From Planctomycetota bacterium (lineage in GTDB: Bacteria; Planctomycetota; Planctomycetia; Planctomycetales; Planctomycetaceae), in contig JAJRTM010000187.1 of the NCBI GenBank assembly GCA_024278285.1, positions 1 through 13,269 of the forward strand: a stretch of DNA of 13,269 bases, written 5' to 3'. Numbering within the stretch: position 1 is the stretch's first letter; every line of letters starts with the position of its first letter. Under the pieces are notes generated by a model, which saw nothing but the letters and a program-made list of their open reading frames with translations, did not search any database and was not told the DNA's origin. Positions 7,466 to 13,269 of the stretch are shown piece by piece. Both the position numbers and the translations under genes were made by a program.

Positions 7466-7612
7466 TTACTCATTCCCTTTATTTATTTTGTAGATCAGCC
7501 GGAGTTTCTTGCTTTCAGCCTGAGAGGCGGTAAGAATCAGTCGGTTCAGTAGTTTATCAAAGAGCCCTTTTGCTGCCTTTGCGGTTTCGCATTGAGAGAG
7601 CGTTTCTATCAT
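7466..7612 (-). CDS. Possible small unrecognised ORF, 48 residues
   Basis: ATG at 7610-7612 and TAA at 7466-7468 on the minus strand. The product would be charged and helical in look (MIETLSQCETAKAAKG, then a Leu/Lys-rich remainder ending YKINKGNE), unlike the low-complexity readings of nearby noncoding frames. There is no signal peptide, no clear Shine-Dalgarno and no domain I recognise. It is divergent from the membrane fusion protein gene, a place where a regulator is often found, but it is too short for known repressor families. It could be a remnant of a longer gene or chance. Low confidence. Confidence 0.22.
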   Translation of the reverse strand: MIETLSQCETAKAAKGLFDKLLNRLILTASQAESKKLRLIYKINKGNE

Positions 7613-7633
7613 CCAGCAGGAATATCATAGAGT

Positions 7634-9022
7634 ATGTTTCAAACCTTGAATAAAGTAAGAGACTCCTTCAGCCCTGTCACGGCTAATCACATTTCACTGC
7701 AGTGTTTCTGTTTGAGCCTGACGTTGGCAACTTTGTGTGCCAGCGGTTGTCAGAAGCCGAATGTTTATCAGCCGCCGCCACCTCCCAAGGTTACGGTGGC
7801 TAAACCTGTGCAACAGACGGTTGATGTTTTTCTGGAAGAGAACGGACAAACAGAAGCGGTTGGACGCTCTGAAGTTCGGGCGCGAGTGCAAGGTTTTTTG
7901 GAAAAGATTAAATTCGAACCAGGCAAAGATGTTCAAGCGGGCGATGTGCTGTACGTTATCGAAAAAGAAGAATACGTTGCCGTTCGTAATGGAGCGAATG
8001 CAGAGTTGGCTGCCGCGAATGCTGGGCTTCAATCGGCGACTGCTTCGATTAAAGTGAAGAAAGCTGATTTAATCGCGGCTGAAGTAAAAGTTGAAGCAAG
8101 TGAATCGGAGTTCCGCAGGCAGGATCAACTTTATAAAGAGAAAGTTGTTTCAAAAAGTGTGTGGGAAGAATCGAAAGCGATTCGTGATGGCGCACTCGCA
8201 TCGCGTCTTCAAGCAAAGGCGGCGATTGACGCCGCGGTTGCCAATAAAGAAACAGCGGCTGCAAATGTAACCAGAGCAAAAGCATCGCTTCAAAAAGCAG
8301 AACTGAATCTTTCTTACACAGATGTCAAAGCCTTGATCTCCGGTCGTATTGCGAATACGCAGGTCAAGCTCGGCAACCTGGTTGAAAGTGGAACGCATTT
8401 AACAACAATTATTCAAAGAGACCCGATCTGGGCGAACTTCAATATCGATGAAAGACATCTTCTCCTGCTCGTTAATGAAAAGAATGAAACAGGTGAAAAG
8501 AGCAGTGAATATGATTACAAAAACTTGAAAGCTTTTTTGCAGCGGGCGGGAGATGATGGATTTCCGTTCGAGGGGCATCTGGATTACATCGACCAGGAAG
8601 GTGTTGATCAGGGGACTGGAACGTTGAAGCTGCGAGCGGTGTTCAAGAACTCGGCGAATCAATTATTCCCCGGATTGTTTGTTCGTGTTCGCGTGCCGAT
8701 TGGTAAGTTGGAAAATGCACTTCTCGTTCCCGAAAAAGCAATTGGTCGTGATCAGTCTGGTGCGTATCTGCTTGTGCTGGATAACGAAGAGAAGGTTGCC
8801 CGAAAAAATGTGACGTTGGGAACAAAGTATGGAGAGCTGATCGTCATCGAACAGGGGATTGAAGCAGATGATCGCGTTGTGATCGATGGAATCCAGCGAG
8901 CTCGTCCCGGAAGTAAGGTGGATGCGGAATCGATCACGCTGACGTTTAATGCGAAACCGAATCGTGACGAAACAGAACAACAGCAATCACCCGATTCGCC
9001 GCCACAAAAACCTGAACAGTGA
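7634..9022 (+). CDS. RND efflux membrane fusion (periplasmic adaptor) lipoprotein
   Basis: 462 residues. The leader ends in the lipobox ASGC with the lipidated cysteine at C39; its n-region of about 20 residues is long, but there is no later Met before the cysteine. A proline run (47-51) acts as a linker. The HlyD/AcrA-like adaptor follows: lipoyl half at about 79-112 (RARVQGFLEKIKFEPG, GDVLYVIE), an Ala/Lys/Glu-rich coiled-coil hairpin (about 120-225), the second lipoyl half with YTDVKALISGRI (228-239), the beta-barrel around WANFNIDE (266-273) and LFPGLFVRVRVP (344-355), and a membrane-proximal domain. It bridges the inner-membrane pump to an outer-membrane channel. The C-terminal tail (about 440-462) is Gln/Pro-rich. 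A CAGGA at 7617-7621 is a distant ribosome site. The pump gene follows 70 bases downstream, so they are presumably cotranscribed. Confidence 0.95.
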   Translation: MFQTLNKVRDSFSPVTANHISLQCFCLSLTLATLCASGCQKPNVYQPPPPPKVTVAKPVQQTVDVFLEENGQTEAVGRSEVRARVQGFLEKIKFEPGKDVQAGDVLYVIEKEEYVAVRNGANAELAAANAGLQSATASIKVKKADLIAAEVKVEASESEFRRQDQLYKEKVVSKSVWEESKAIRDGALASRLQAKAAIDAAVANKETAAANVTRAKASLQKAELNLSYTDVKALISGRIANTQVKLGNLVESGTHLTTIIQRDPIWANFNIDERHLLLLVNEKNETGEKSSEYDYKNLKAFLQRAGDDGFPFEGHLDYIDQEGVDQGTGTLKLRAVFKNSANQLFPGLFVRVRVPIGKLENALLVPEKAIGRDQSGAYLLVLDNEEKVARKNVTLGTKYGELIVIEQGIEADDRVVIDGIQRARPGSKVDAESITLTFNAKPNRDETEQQQSPDSPPQKPEQ

Positions 9023-9092
9023 CCCGTTGTTCAAGGCAACTCATAAGCGGTTTTCGAGTTATTATTTCATTCAATAGTTGATCAGGTATGCT

Positions 9093-12000
9093 ATGTCACG
9101 ATTTTTTATCAATCGGCCCATTTTTGCTTCGGTGATTTCGATTGTCATCATTATTGCAGGGGTTGTTTCTCAGGGTTCACTGCCGATTGAAAAGTTCCCG
9201 CAGGTGACACCGCCAACTGTAGTTGTTACTGCTGTGTATCCAGGGGCGAATGCGAAAGTAATTGCAGAAACGGTCGCTGCTCCGATTGAACAGGAAGTCA
9301 ATGGCGTTGAAGGGATGCTGTATATGTCGTCCATCAGCGCAGATGATGGGACATATTCTTTGACGGTAACATTCGATATTGGTGTCGATTTAGACATGGC
9401 AACCGTTCTGGTACAAAACCGCGTTGCGATTGCAGAGCCCAAACTTCCTGAAGACGCAAGAAGGCAGGGGATTACGACAAAGAAGAAATCGACATCGATC
9501 TTGCAATTCATCGCGTTGACATCTGAAAAGTCTGAGTTCGATTCTCTTTATTTAAGCAACTTTGCAACGATTCGGCTCAAAGACGAACTGGGGCGAATCA
9601 ATGGTGTTGGGGAAGTGACAATCTTCGGGGCAGCTGATTACAGCATGCGGGTCTGGCTCGATCCCAGAAAGTTGAAAGCTCGCGATGTCACCACGCAAGA
9701 TGTTGTTCGCACAATTCAAGAACAAAACGTGCAAGTTGCTGCGGGGCGAATCGGACAGCCGCCTGCTCCCAAAGGGACCGCATTTGAATTCACCGTCAAT
9801 ACACTCGGACGACTGGCAGATATCAAACAGTTTGAAGACTTGATTATCAAAACGGCTGAGGGAGGGCGTTTGACGAGAATCAAAGATGTTGCACGTGTTG
9901 AACTGGGAGCCAAAGAATACAAATATGCGTCGAAATTCAAAGGAAAGCCGAGTACTTCGATTTCGATCTATCAGTTGCCCGGAGCCAATGCGTTGGAAGT
10001 TGCTGATGGGATCAGGGCAAAAATGGAGGAACTGAGCAAAACATTTCCTGAAGGGGTTGAATACAGCATTCCGTTCGATTCGACTGCATTTGTGACCGCA
10101 TCGATTGAAGAAGTTTATACAACGCTATTTCAAGCGATTGGCCTGGTTGTGCTGGTCATTTTCATTTTTCTACAAGACTGGCGAACGACTTTGGTTCCCT
10201 GTGCAGCGATACCTGTTTCGCTGATTGGTACGTTTGCAGTCATGTCGGGAATCGGTTTTTCCATCAACATGATTACGCTGTTCGGCGTCGTTTTAGCGAT
10301 TGGTATTGTAGTGGACGATGCGATTGTTGTTGTCGAAAATACGGCTCGACATATCGATGCAGGTTTGAGTTCCCGTGCAGCAGCGATCAAAGCGATGGAA
10401 GAAGTAACCGCGCCGGTGATTGCAACAACATTGGTGCTGCTCGCCGTGTTTGTGCCAACCGCGTTTATGGGAGGCATTACCGGGCAATTGTATCGACAAT
10501 TCGCGTTGACCATTTCGGGGGCGGTCGTCATCAGTACGATTAACGCGTTGACTTTAAGCCCGGCTTTATGTGCGATTTTAATGCGACCTTCTGCAAAGAA
10601 AAAGAATTTCTTCTTTCGCGGATTCAATCGATTGTTCGACTCATTAACGGAAGCATATTCTTCGATTGTTCGTCTGTTTGTTCGGCGCGTCTTCATGGTT
10701 CTGGTTCTGTTTTTCGGATTAGTCTTTCTGACAGGCTGGGGTTTCGGTTCGTTGCCCACAGGATTTTTGCCAACCGAAGATCAGGGATACTGCTTTTTGA
10801 ATGTGCAACTTCCCGATGCTGCTTCTCTGGAAAGAACCAACGATGTGATGGAGCAGGTCGATGAAGTGATCAGCAACACCCCCGGCGTGGAAGACTGGTT
10901 GACAATCAGCGGATATTCGATATTAAGTTCAACCAGTTCTTCGAATTCAGCAATGGCAATTGTCATTTACAAGCCGTGGGATAAGCGGACAAAACCAGAG
11001 GAACAACAAGATGCGATTGTCAAACATTTAAGAAAGAATCTTTCGCAAATACAATCTGCAGTCGCGATTGCCTTTATTCCGCCCCCGATTGATGGACTGG
11101 GCAACGCCGGTGGATTTCAAATGCAAATACAAGATCGGGGCAGTGTCGGTCTGGAAGAGTTAGGGGCGGTTACCAATGAGATGATTGCTGCTGGAAACAG
11201 CCAATCCGGATTGACTGCACTTTCGACAACATTTCGCGCCAATGTACCGCAACTATTTGCAGATATTGATCGAACAAAAGTGAAGACAATGGACATTCCG
11301 TTGAACGATGTTTTTGGAACTTTGCAGGCGTATCTCGGTTCTTCTTATGTCAACGATTTTAACGCGTTTGGGCGAACGTATCAGGTTCGCGTGCAGGCAG
11401 ATCATCAATACCGCGTTTCGGCTGATGATATTATGCAACTGAATGTGCGAAACCTGAAAGGTGATATGATTCCGATGGGAACGTTCACTTCAGTAGGTCA
11501 TTCGCTCGGGCCTCAATCTATTTTACGATACAATCTTTACCCAACTGCTTCGATCAACGGAGAGGCTGCTGCGGGCAAAAGTTCTGGCGATGCGTTGCAA
11601 CTGATGGAGCAGATGGCCAAGACAAACCTGCCTGCTTCAATGGGATTTGAATGGACCGGAATGTCTTATCAGGAAAAAGCAGCCGGGTCTCCTTATGGAA
11701 TTTTTGCCATCGCGATTGTTTTTGTCTTCCTTGTCCTTTCGGCTCAATATGAAAGCTGGACGATGCCCGCGGCTGTGATCGCGGTTGTGCCCTTAGCGGT
11801 ACTGGGGGTCGTGATTGCACTGTTAATTTCCGGGATGGATAACAACACTTACACACAAATCGGCATTGTACTATTAGTGGCGCTTGCCAGTAAGAATGCC
11901 ATTCTGATTGTTGAATTTGCCAGCGAGCAGCGGGAAGAAGGCAAGACAATTCAAGAAGCAGCCATCAACGCCGCTCGTCTACGTTTTCGTGCCATCCAAA

Positions 12001-12227
12001 TGACCGCAATTTCTTCCATTCTCGGATTTCTCCCCTTGTTAATTGCCAGTGGCGCAGGAGCCGCAAGCCGGCAGGCGGTGGGCAATGCAGTCGTTGGCGG
12101 AATGTGTGCAGCGACTCTCTTTTCCCTGCTGTTCGTCCCCACCTTCTTCGTCATCTTCCGATCTCTCGGCGAGCGAGGGAAGAAAAAAGAGATCGAAACA
12201 AACCAGGCTTTATCGGAAAGCTCGTAG
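9093..12227 (+). CDS. AcrB-type RND efflux pump (HAE1 family)
   Basis: 1044 residues from the ATG at 9093, giving the typical start MSRFFINRPIFASV; a TTG at 9078 would add five residues and is less likely. AGG at 9084-9086 is suitably placed. Architecture is that of AcrB (about 1050 residues): TM1, a large periplasmic porter/docking loop, TM2-6, TM7, a second large loop, TM8-12. The proton-relay acids are present as D408-D409 in GIVVDDAIVVVEN, and the relay lysine is K934 in ALASKNAILIVEF. The C-terminal GAGAASRQAVGNAVVGGM and FVPTFFV match the family. It works as a trimer in the inner membrane, exporting hydrophobic compounds by proton antiport through the adjacent adaptor. No outer-membrane factor gene follows, so a TolC-like channel must be encoded elsewhere. 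The substrate range cannot be read from sequence. Confidence 0.97.
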   Translation: MSRFFINRPIFASVISIVIIIAGVVSQGSLPIEKFPQVTPPTVVVTAVYPGANAKVIAETVAAPIEQEVNGVEGMLYMSSISADDGTYSLTVTFDIGVDLDMATVLVQNRVAIAEPKLPEDARRQGITTKKKSTSILQFIALTSEKSEFDSLYLSNFATIRLKDELGRINGVGEVTIFGAADYSMRVWLDPRKLKARDVTTQDVVRTIQEQNVQVAAGRIGQPPAPKGTAFEFTVNTLGRLADIKQFEDLIIKTAEGGRLTRIKDVARVELGAKEYKYASKFKGKPSTSISIYQLPGANALEVADGIRAKMEELSKTFPEGVEYSIPFDSTAFVTASIEEVYTTLFQAIGLVVLVIFIFLQDWRTTLVPCAAIPVSLIGTFAVMSGIGFSINMITLFGVVLAIGIVVDDAIVVVENTARHIDAGLSSRAAAIKAMEEVTAPVIATTLVLLAVFVPTAFMGGITGQLYRQFALTISGAVVISTINALTLSPALCAILMRPSAKKKNFFFRGFNRLFDSLTEAYSSIVRLFVRRVFMVLVLFFGLVFLTGWGFGSLPTGFLPTEDQGYCFLNVQLPDAASLERTNDVMEQVDEVISNTPGVEDWLTISGYSILSSTSSSNSAMAIVIYKPWDKRTKPEEQQDAIVKHLRKNLSQIQSAVAIAFIPPPIDGLGNAGGFQMQIQDRGSVGLEELGAVTNEMIAAGNSQSGLTALSTTFRANVPQLFADIDRTKVKTMDIPLNDVFGTLQAYLGSSYVNDFNAFGRTYQVRVQADHQYRVSADDIMQLNVRNLKGDMIPMGTFTSVGHSLGPQSILRYNLYPTASINGEAAAGKSSGDALQLMEQMAKTNLPASMGFEWTGMSYQEKAAGSPYGIFAIAIVFVFLVLSAQYESWTMPAAVIAVVPLAVLGVVIALLISGMDNNTYTQIGIVLLVALASKNAILIVEFASEQREEGKTIQEAAINAARLRFRAIQMTAISSILGFLPLLIASGAGAASRQAVGNAVVGGMCAATLFSLLFVPTFFVIFRSLGERGKKKEIETNQALSESS

Positions 12228-12270
12228 CAACTCATCCCCGGCTCGACCAATGCAACGGCCCGATTGTCAT

Positions 12271-12311
12271 AAAAAATGCCACCGTTTTATCACATCGATA
12301 AAACGGTGGCA
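12271..12311 (-). terminator. Strong intrinsic terminator, oriented for the minus-strand gene
   Basis: TGCCACCGTTTTATC (12277-12291) and GATAAAACGGTGGCA (12297-12311) form a perfect 15-bp stem with a 5-base loop. Six As at 12271-12276 give a U-tract on the minus strand, directly after the stem and 30 bases past the stop of the small secreted-protein gene. On the plus strand the stem is followed by ATAATAG, not a T-run, so termination of the pump mRNA would be less efficient, but the stem could still protect its 3' end. Confidence 0.88.
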
Positions 12312-12340
12312 ATAATAGAAGGGACACGATTTACCAAAGA

Positions 12341-12685
12341 TTAATGACCGTATCGAGCTGTCCTGTGCAGGCCGACAGAGTTGCCATTAAAATGAATAGA
12401 AGTTCCTGAGTAACCGTGTCTCGGTGTCTGTCCTCGGTTCTGGTGACCGTAGCCATAGTTGTTACCGTGACCATAGCCAGAGTTGTAATACCCGTTTCCA
12501 GCGTGAGTGTTTCCGTAAGAGTAATTACTTCGGTGACCACCACCATAATAGGAATTGGAATGGCCTGGGGTAAAGTTGCTGTAGCTGTAGTGCCTCGCGT
12601 TACTGTTAACTCCAGCATTTGCATTAGCAGAACCAACAATAACCAGTCCCAGAACAGCGGCGGTACAAATAAGAGCGTTTTTCAT
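12341..12685 (-). CDS. Small secreted Gly/Tyr/Asn/His-rich protein
   Basis: 114 residues from the ATG at 12683-12685, preceded by GGAG six bases upstream, a good Shine-Dalgarno; the ATG at 12695-12697 would add MENE and put that site inside the coding region. A Sec signal peptide is clear (MKNALICTAAVLGLVIVG) with a likely cleavage after ANANA at about residues 20-24. The mature part, about 90 residues, is low-complexity: repeated short Tyr-Gly, Gly-His and Asn-Tyr groups (HSNSYYGGGH, GYGHGNNYGYGH), few hydrophobics and no cysteine. I recognise no domain. It could be a surface, envelope or metal-binding (His-rich) protein, but that is composition-based inference. It stands alone, converges with the efflux pump gene, and has its own terminator. 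A 10-bp dyad lies in its leader region (12712-12741). Confidence 0.8.
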   Translation of the reverse strand: MKNALICTAAVLGLVIVGSANANAGVNSNARHYSYSNFTPGHSNSYYGGGHRSNYSYGNTHAGNGYYNSGYGHGNNYGYGHQNRGQTPRHGYSGTSIHFNGNSVGLHRTARYGH

Positions 12686-12711
12686 CTCATTCTCCATTAT
12701 TTTAGTTTTTC

Positions 12712-12741
12712 AGTAGTGAATTCGTTTGGTCATTCACTACT
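12712..12741. repeat. 10-bp dyad in the leader of the small secreted-protein gene
   Basis: AGTAGTGAAT (12712-12721) and ATTCACTACT (12732-12741) are perfect inverted repeats around a 10-base loop. The dyad ends 26 bases upstream of the ATG at 12685. There is no U-tract on either strand, so it is not an intrinsic terminator. An operator, or a 5'-UTR stem that affects mRNA stability or translation, is possible. Confidence 0.5.
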
Positions 12742-12834
12742 CCACTAAGCGAGAATCGTTTGAGAAAGGGGACGCTCATTCTGAAGGAAATTCAATAATT
12801 TCCGAATTGTTGTCACTATTCAGCCCTGATGTCG

Positions 12835-12852
12835 GGTCCGCTATTGCGGACC
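12835..12852. repeat. Perfect 7-bp GC-rich hairpin
   Basis: GGTCCGC (12835-12841), loop TATT, GCGGACC (12846-12852). GATG and CATC flank it on the two sides (12828-12831 and 12857-12860) and could extend the stem past an internal bulge. It may be another REP-like unit or part of the nearby insertion sequence end. No T-tract follows. Confidence 0.45.
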
Positions 12853-13094
12853 ACCGCATCAAATAGGGGGGGCCACCTCCTTAAGTTTTACCCTAAGTCA
12901 TTGGCAGATATTACAAATATTATTTTCATTTTGCCAGCCTGCCTGAGCGTAACTTGTTTGGTGGGAAGGAGCATCGTTAATTCAAAGAGCATTGTTGATT
13001 TTGCATTGTAAAATATCTTCTTGCATCAATAAGGCAGGCTCGTAGGATGAAATCACTGCTCCCTTATTTTTGTTCTCGCATGGAGGTTTTGGTG

Positions 13095-13269
13095 ATGGCT
13101 ACTGGATGCAAAACGGCTGACTGCAAAACGGACCTGAGTCCTGGACAATCTCTGTTTGGTCACGCTCAACTGGGAGACAAAAGGCGAACGGCGCGGCTGG
13201 TCCAGACTTTTGATTTGATGAGACGACACCCGGGAGGAACGTTGCCCGACAAGTTGGCTTCGCCCGCCG
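13095..13269 (+). CDS. IS4/Tn5-type transposase, N-terminal part (cut by window edge)
   Basis: 58 codons, open to the right edge. Residues 22-38 (FGHAQLGDKRRTARLVQ) match the N-terminal DNA-binding domain of Tn5-like IS4-family transposases (PF14706), whose hallmark is LGDxRRTxRLV followed by HPGGTLPDKL-type sequence. That domain contacts the transposon ends; the DDE catalytic domain would be downstream, outside the window. The ATG at 13095 is preferred because GGAGG sits at 13082-13086, eight bases upstream; in-frame ATGs at 13080 and 13047 would lengthen the protein but lack such a site. Whether the element is intact cannot be judged here. Confidence 0.8.
   Translation, partial: MATGCKTADCKTDLSPGQSLFGHAQLGDKRRTARLVQTFDLMRRHPGGTLPDKLASPA

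Larger units (their letters stand above)
7164..7633. other. Intergenic region ahead of the efflux genes
   Basis: It contains the compound inverted element (7188-7352), the second copy of the direct repeat (7348-7394), and an unrecognised 48-codon minus-strand open frame (7466-7612). The promoter of the efflux pair should lie in its right part, but I see no clear consensus boxes. No regulator gene of the TetR, MarR or MerR type is present. Confidence 0.5.
12686..13094. other. Intergenic region between the small secreted gene and the transposase
   Basis: No gene is supported. It holds the leader and promoter of the minus-strand small secreted protein, dyads at 12712-12741 and 12835-12852, and, to the right, presumably the left end of an insertion sequence. 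The terminal inverted repeat of that element cannot be defined because its right end is outside the window. A plus-strand open frame at 12829-13011 begins on the hairpin and is not believable. Confidence 0.5.

Noticed and set aside
10130..10759. 209-codon antisense frame inside the RND pump gene
   Set aside because: Shadow of the membrane-segment codons of the pump; Thr/Ile/Arg-rich without family similarity.
12416..12748. Val/Ser/Thr-rich frame opposite the small secreted gene, and a Thr-rich frame at 12331-12639 on its own strand
   Set aside because: Both are out-of-frame readings of the low-complexity coding sequence; the frame with signal peptide and Shine-Dalgarno is preferred.
12829..13011. 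60-codon plus-strand frame
   Set aside because: Its start codon lies in the flank of the hairpin at 12835-12852, and it has no ribosome site or domain.
3..13044. Shared 11-mer GCAGGCTCGTA at 3-13 and 13034-13044, hinting at insertion sequence ends at both window edges
   Set aside because: Matches of this length are expected by chance in 13 kb, and similarity stops right after it.
1..13269. CRISPR arrays, tRNA or rRNA genes, riboswitch leaders
   Set aside because: No regularly spaced direct repeats, cloverleaf with CCA-type acceptor, or known leader motif was seen by eye; a covariance-model scan could still find something weak.

Overview
The window looks like chromosomal DNA from a planctomycete (Planctomycetota). 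This is inferred from gene content: two secreted-type carbohydrate enzymes with twin-arginine leaders (a xylose-isomerase-like TIM barrel and a Gfo/Idh/MocA oxidoreductase), a second cytoplasmic TIM-barrel protein, a lipoprotein sugar-binding protein without its ABC transporter, moderate GC, long intergenic gaps, and Shine-Dalgarno sites that are clear for some genes and absent for others. No rRNA, tRNA or CRISPR array was seen. The species cannot be named from the sequence.

Layout. 1-683 has no convincing gene and holds an inverted repeat (369-474). 684-1613 (+) is a Tat-leader TIM-barrel protein. It converges on 1746-2576 (-), another TIM-barrel protein, which is followed upstream by 2677-4098 (-), a two-HKD cardiolipin synthase. 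A roughly 500-base divergent gap with a second inverted repeat (4160-4328) leads to 4602-5663 (+), a periplasmic sugar-binding lipoprotein. A third inverted repeat (5693-5794) separates it from 5844-7163 (+), a Tat-leader Gfo/Idh/MocA protein. A compound repeat element (7188-7352), flanked by diverged direct repeats, follows. Then come a tandem pair for tripartite efflux: a membrane fusion lipoprotein (7634-9022) and an AcrB-type HAE1 RND pump (9093-12227). A strong intrinsic terminator (12271-12311) serves the opposing small secreted Gly/Tyr/Asn/His-rich protein gene (12341-12685, -). The right edge cuts the 5' end of an IS4/Tn5-type transposase gene (13095 onward).

How the genes fit together. 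The left half is a loose carbohydrate-processing neighbourhood: sugar sensing or binding, oxidoreduction and isomerisation, the kind of modular sugar catabolism planctomycetes carry in many copies. The genes are separated by long gaps and are not one operon. The right half is an efflux module without a local outer-membrane channel gene.

The genes themselves are ordinary. The unusual content is intergenic: four different inverted-repeat elements, each in a separate gap. Three share one design, with perfect 22-25 bp arms, each arm itself a small hairpin, and GTAG or GTCG at the outer ends. This resembles paired REP/BIME elements mobilised by REP-associated tyrosine transposases. The fourth consists of two 58-bp two-hairpin units in inverted orientation whose differences are compensatory in the stems, and it sits between two copies of the 3' end of the preceding gene.
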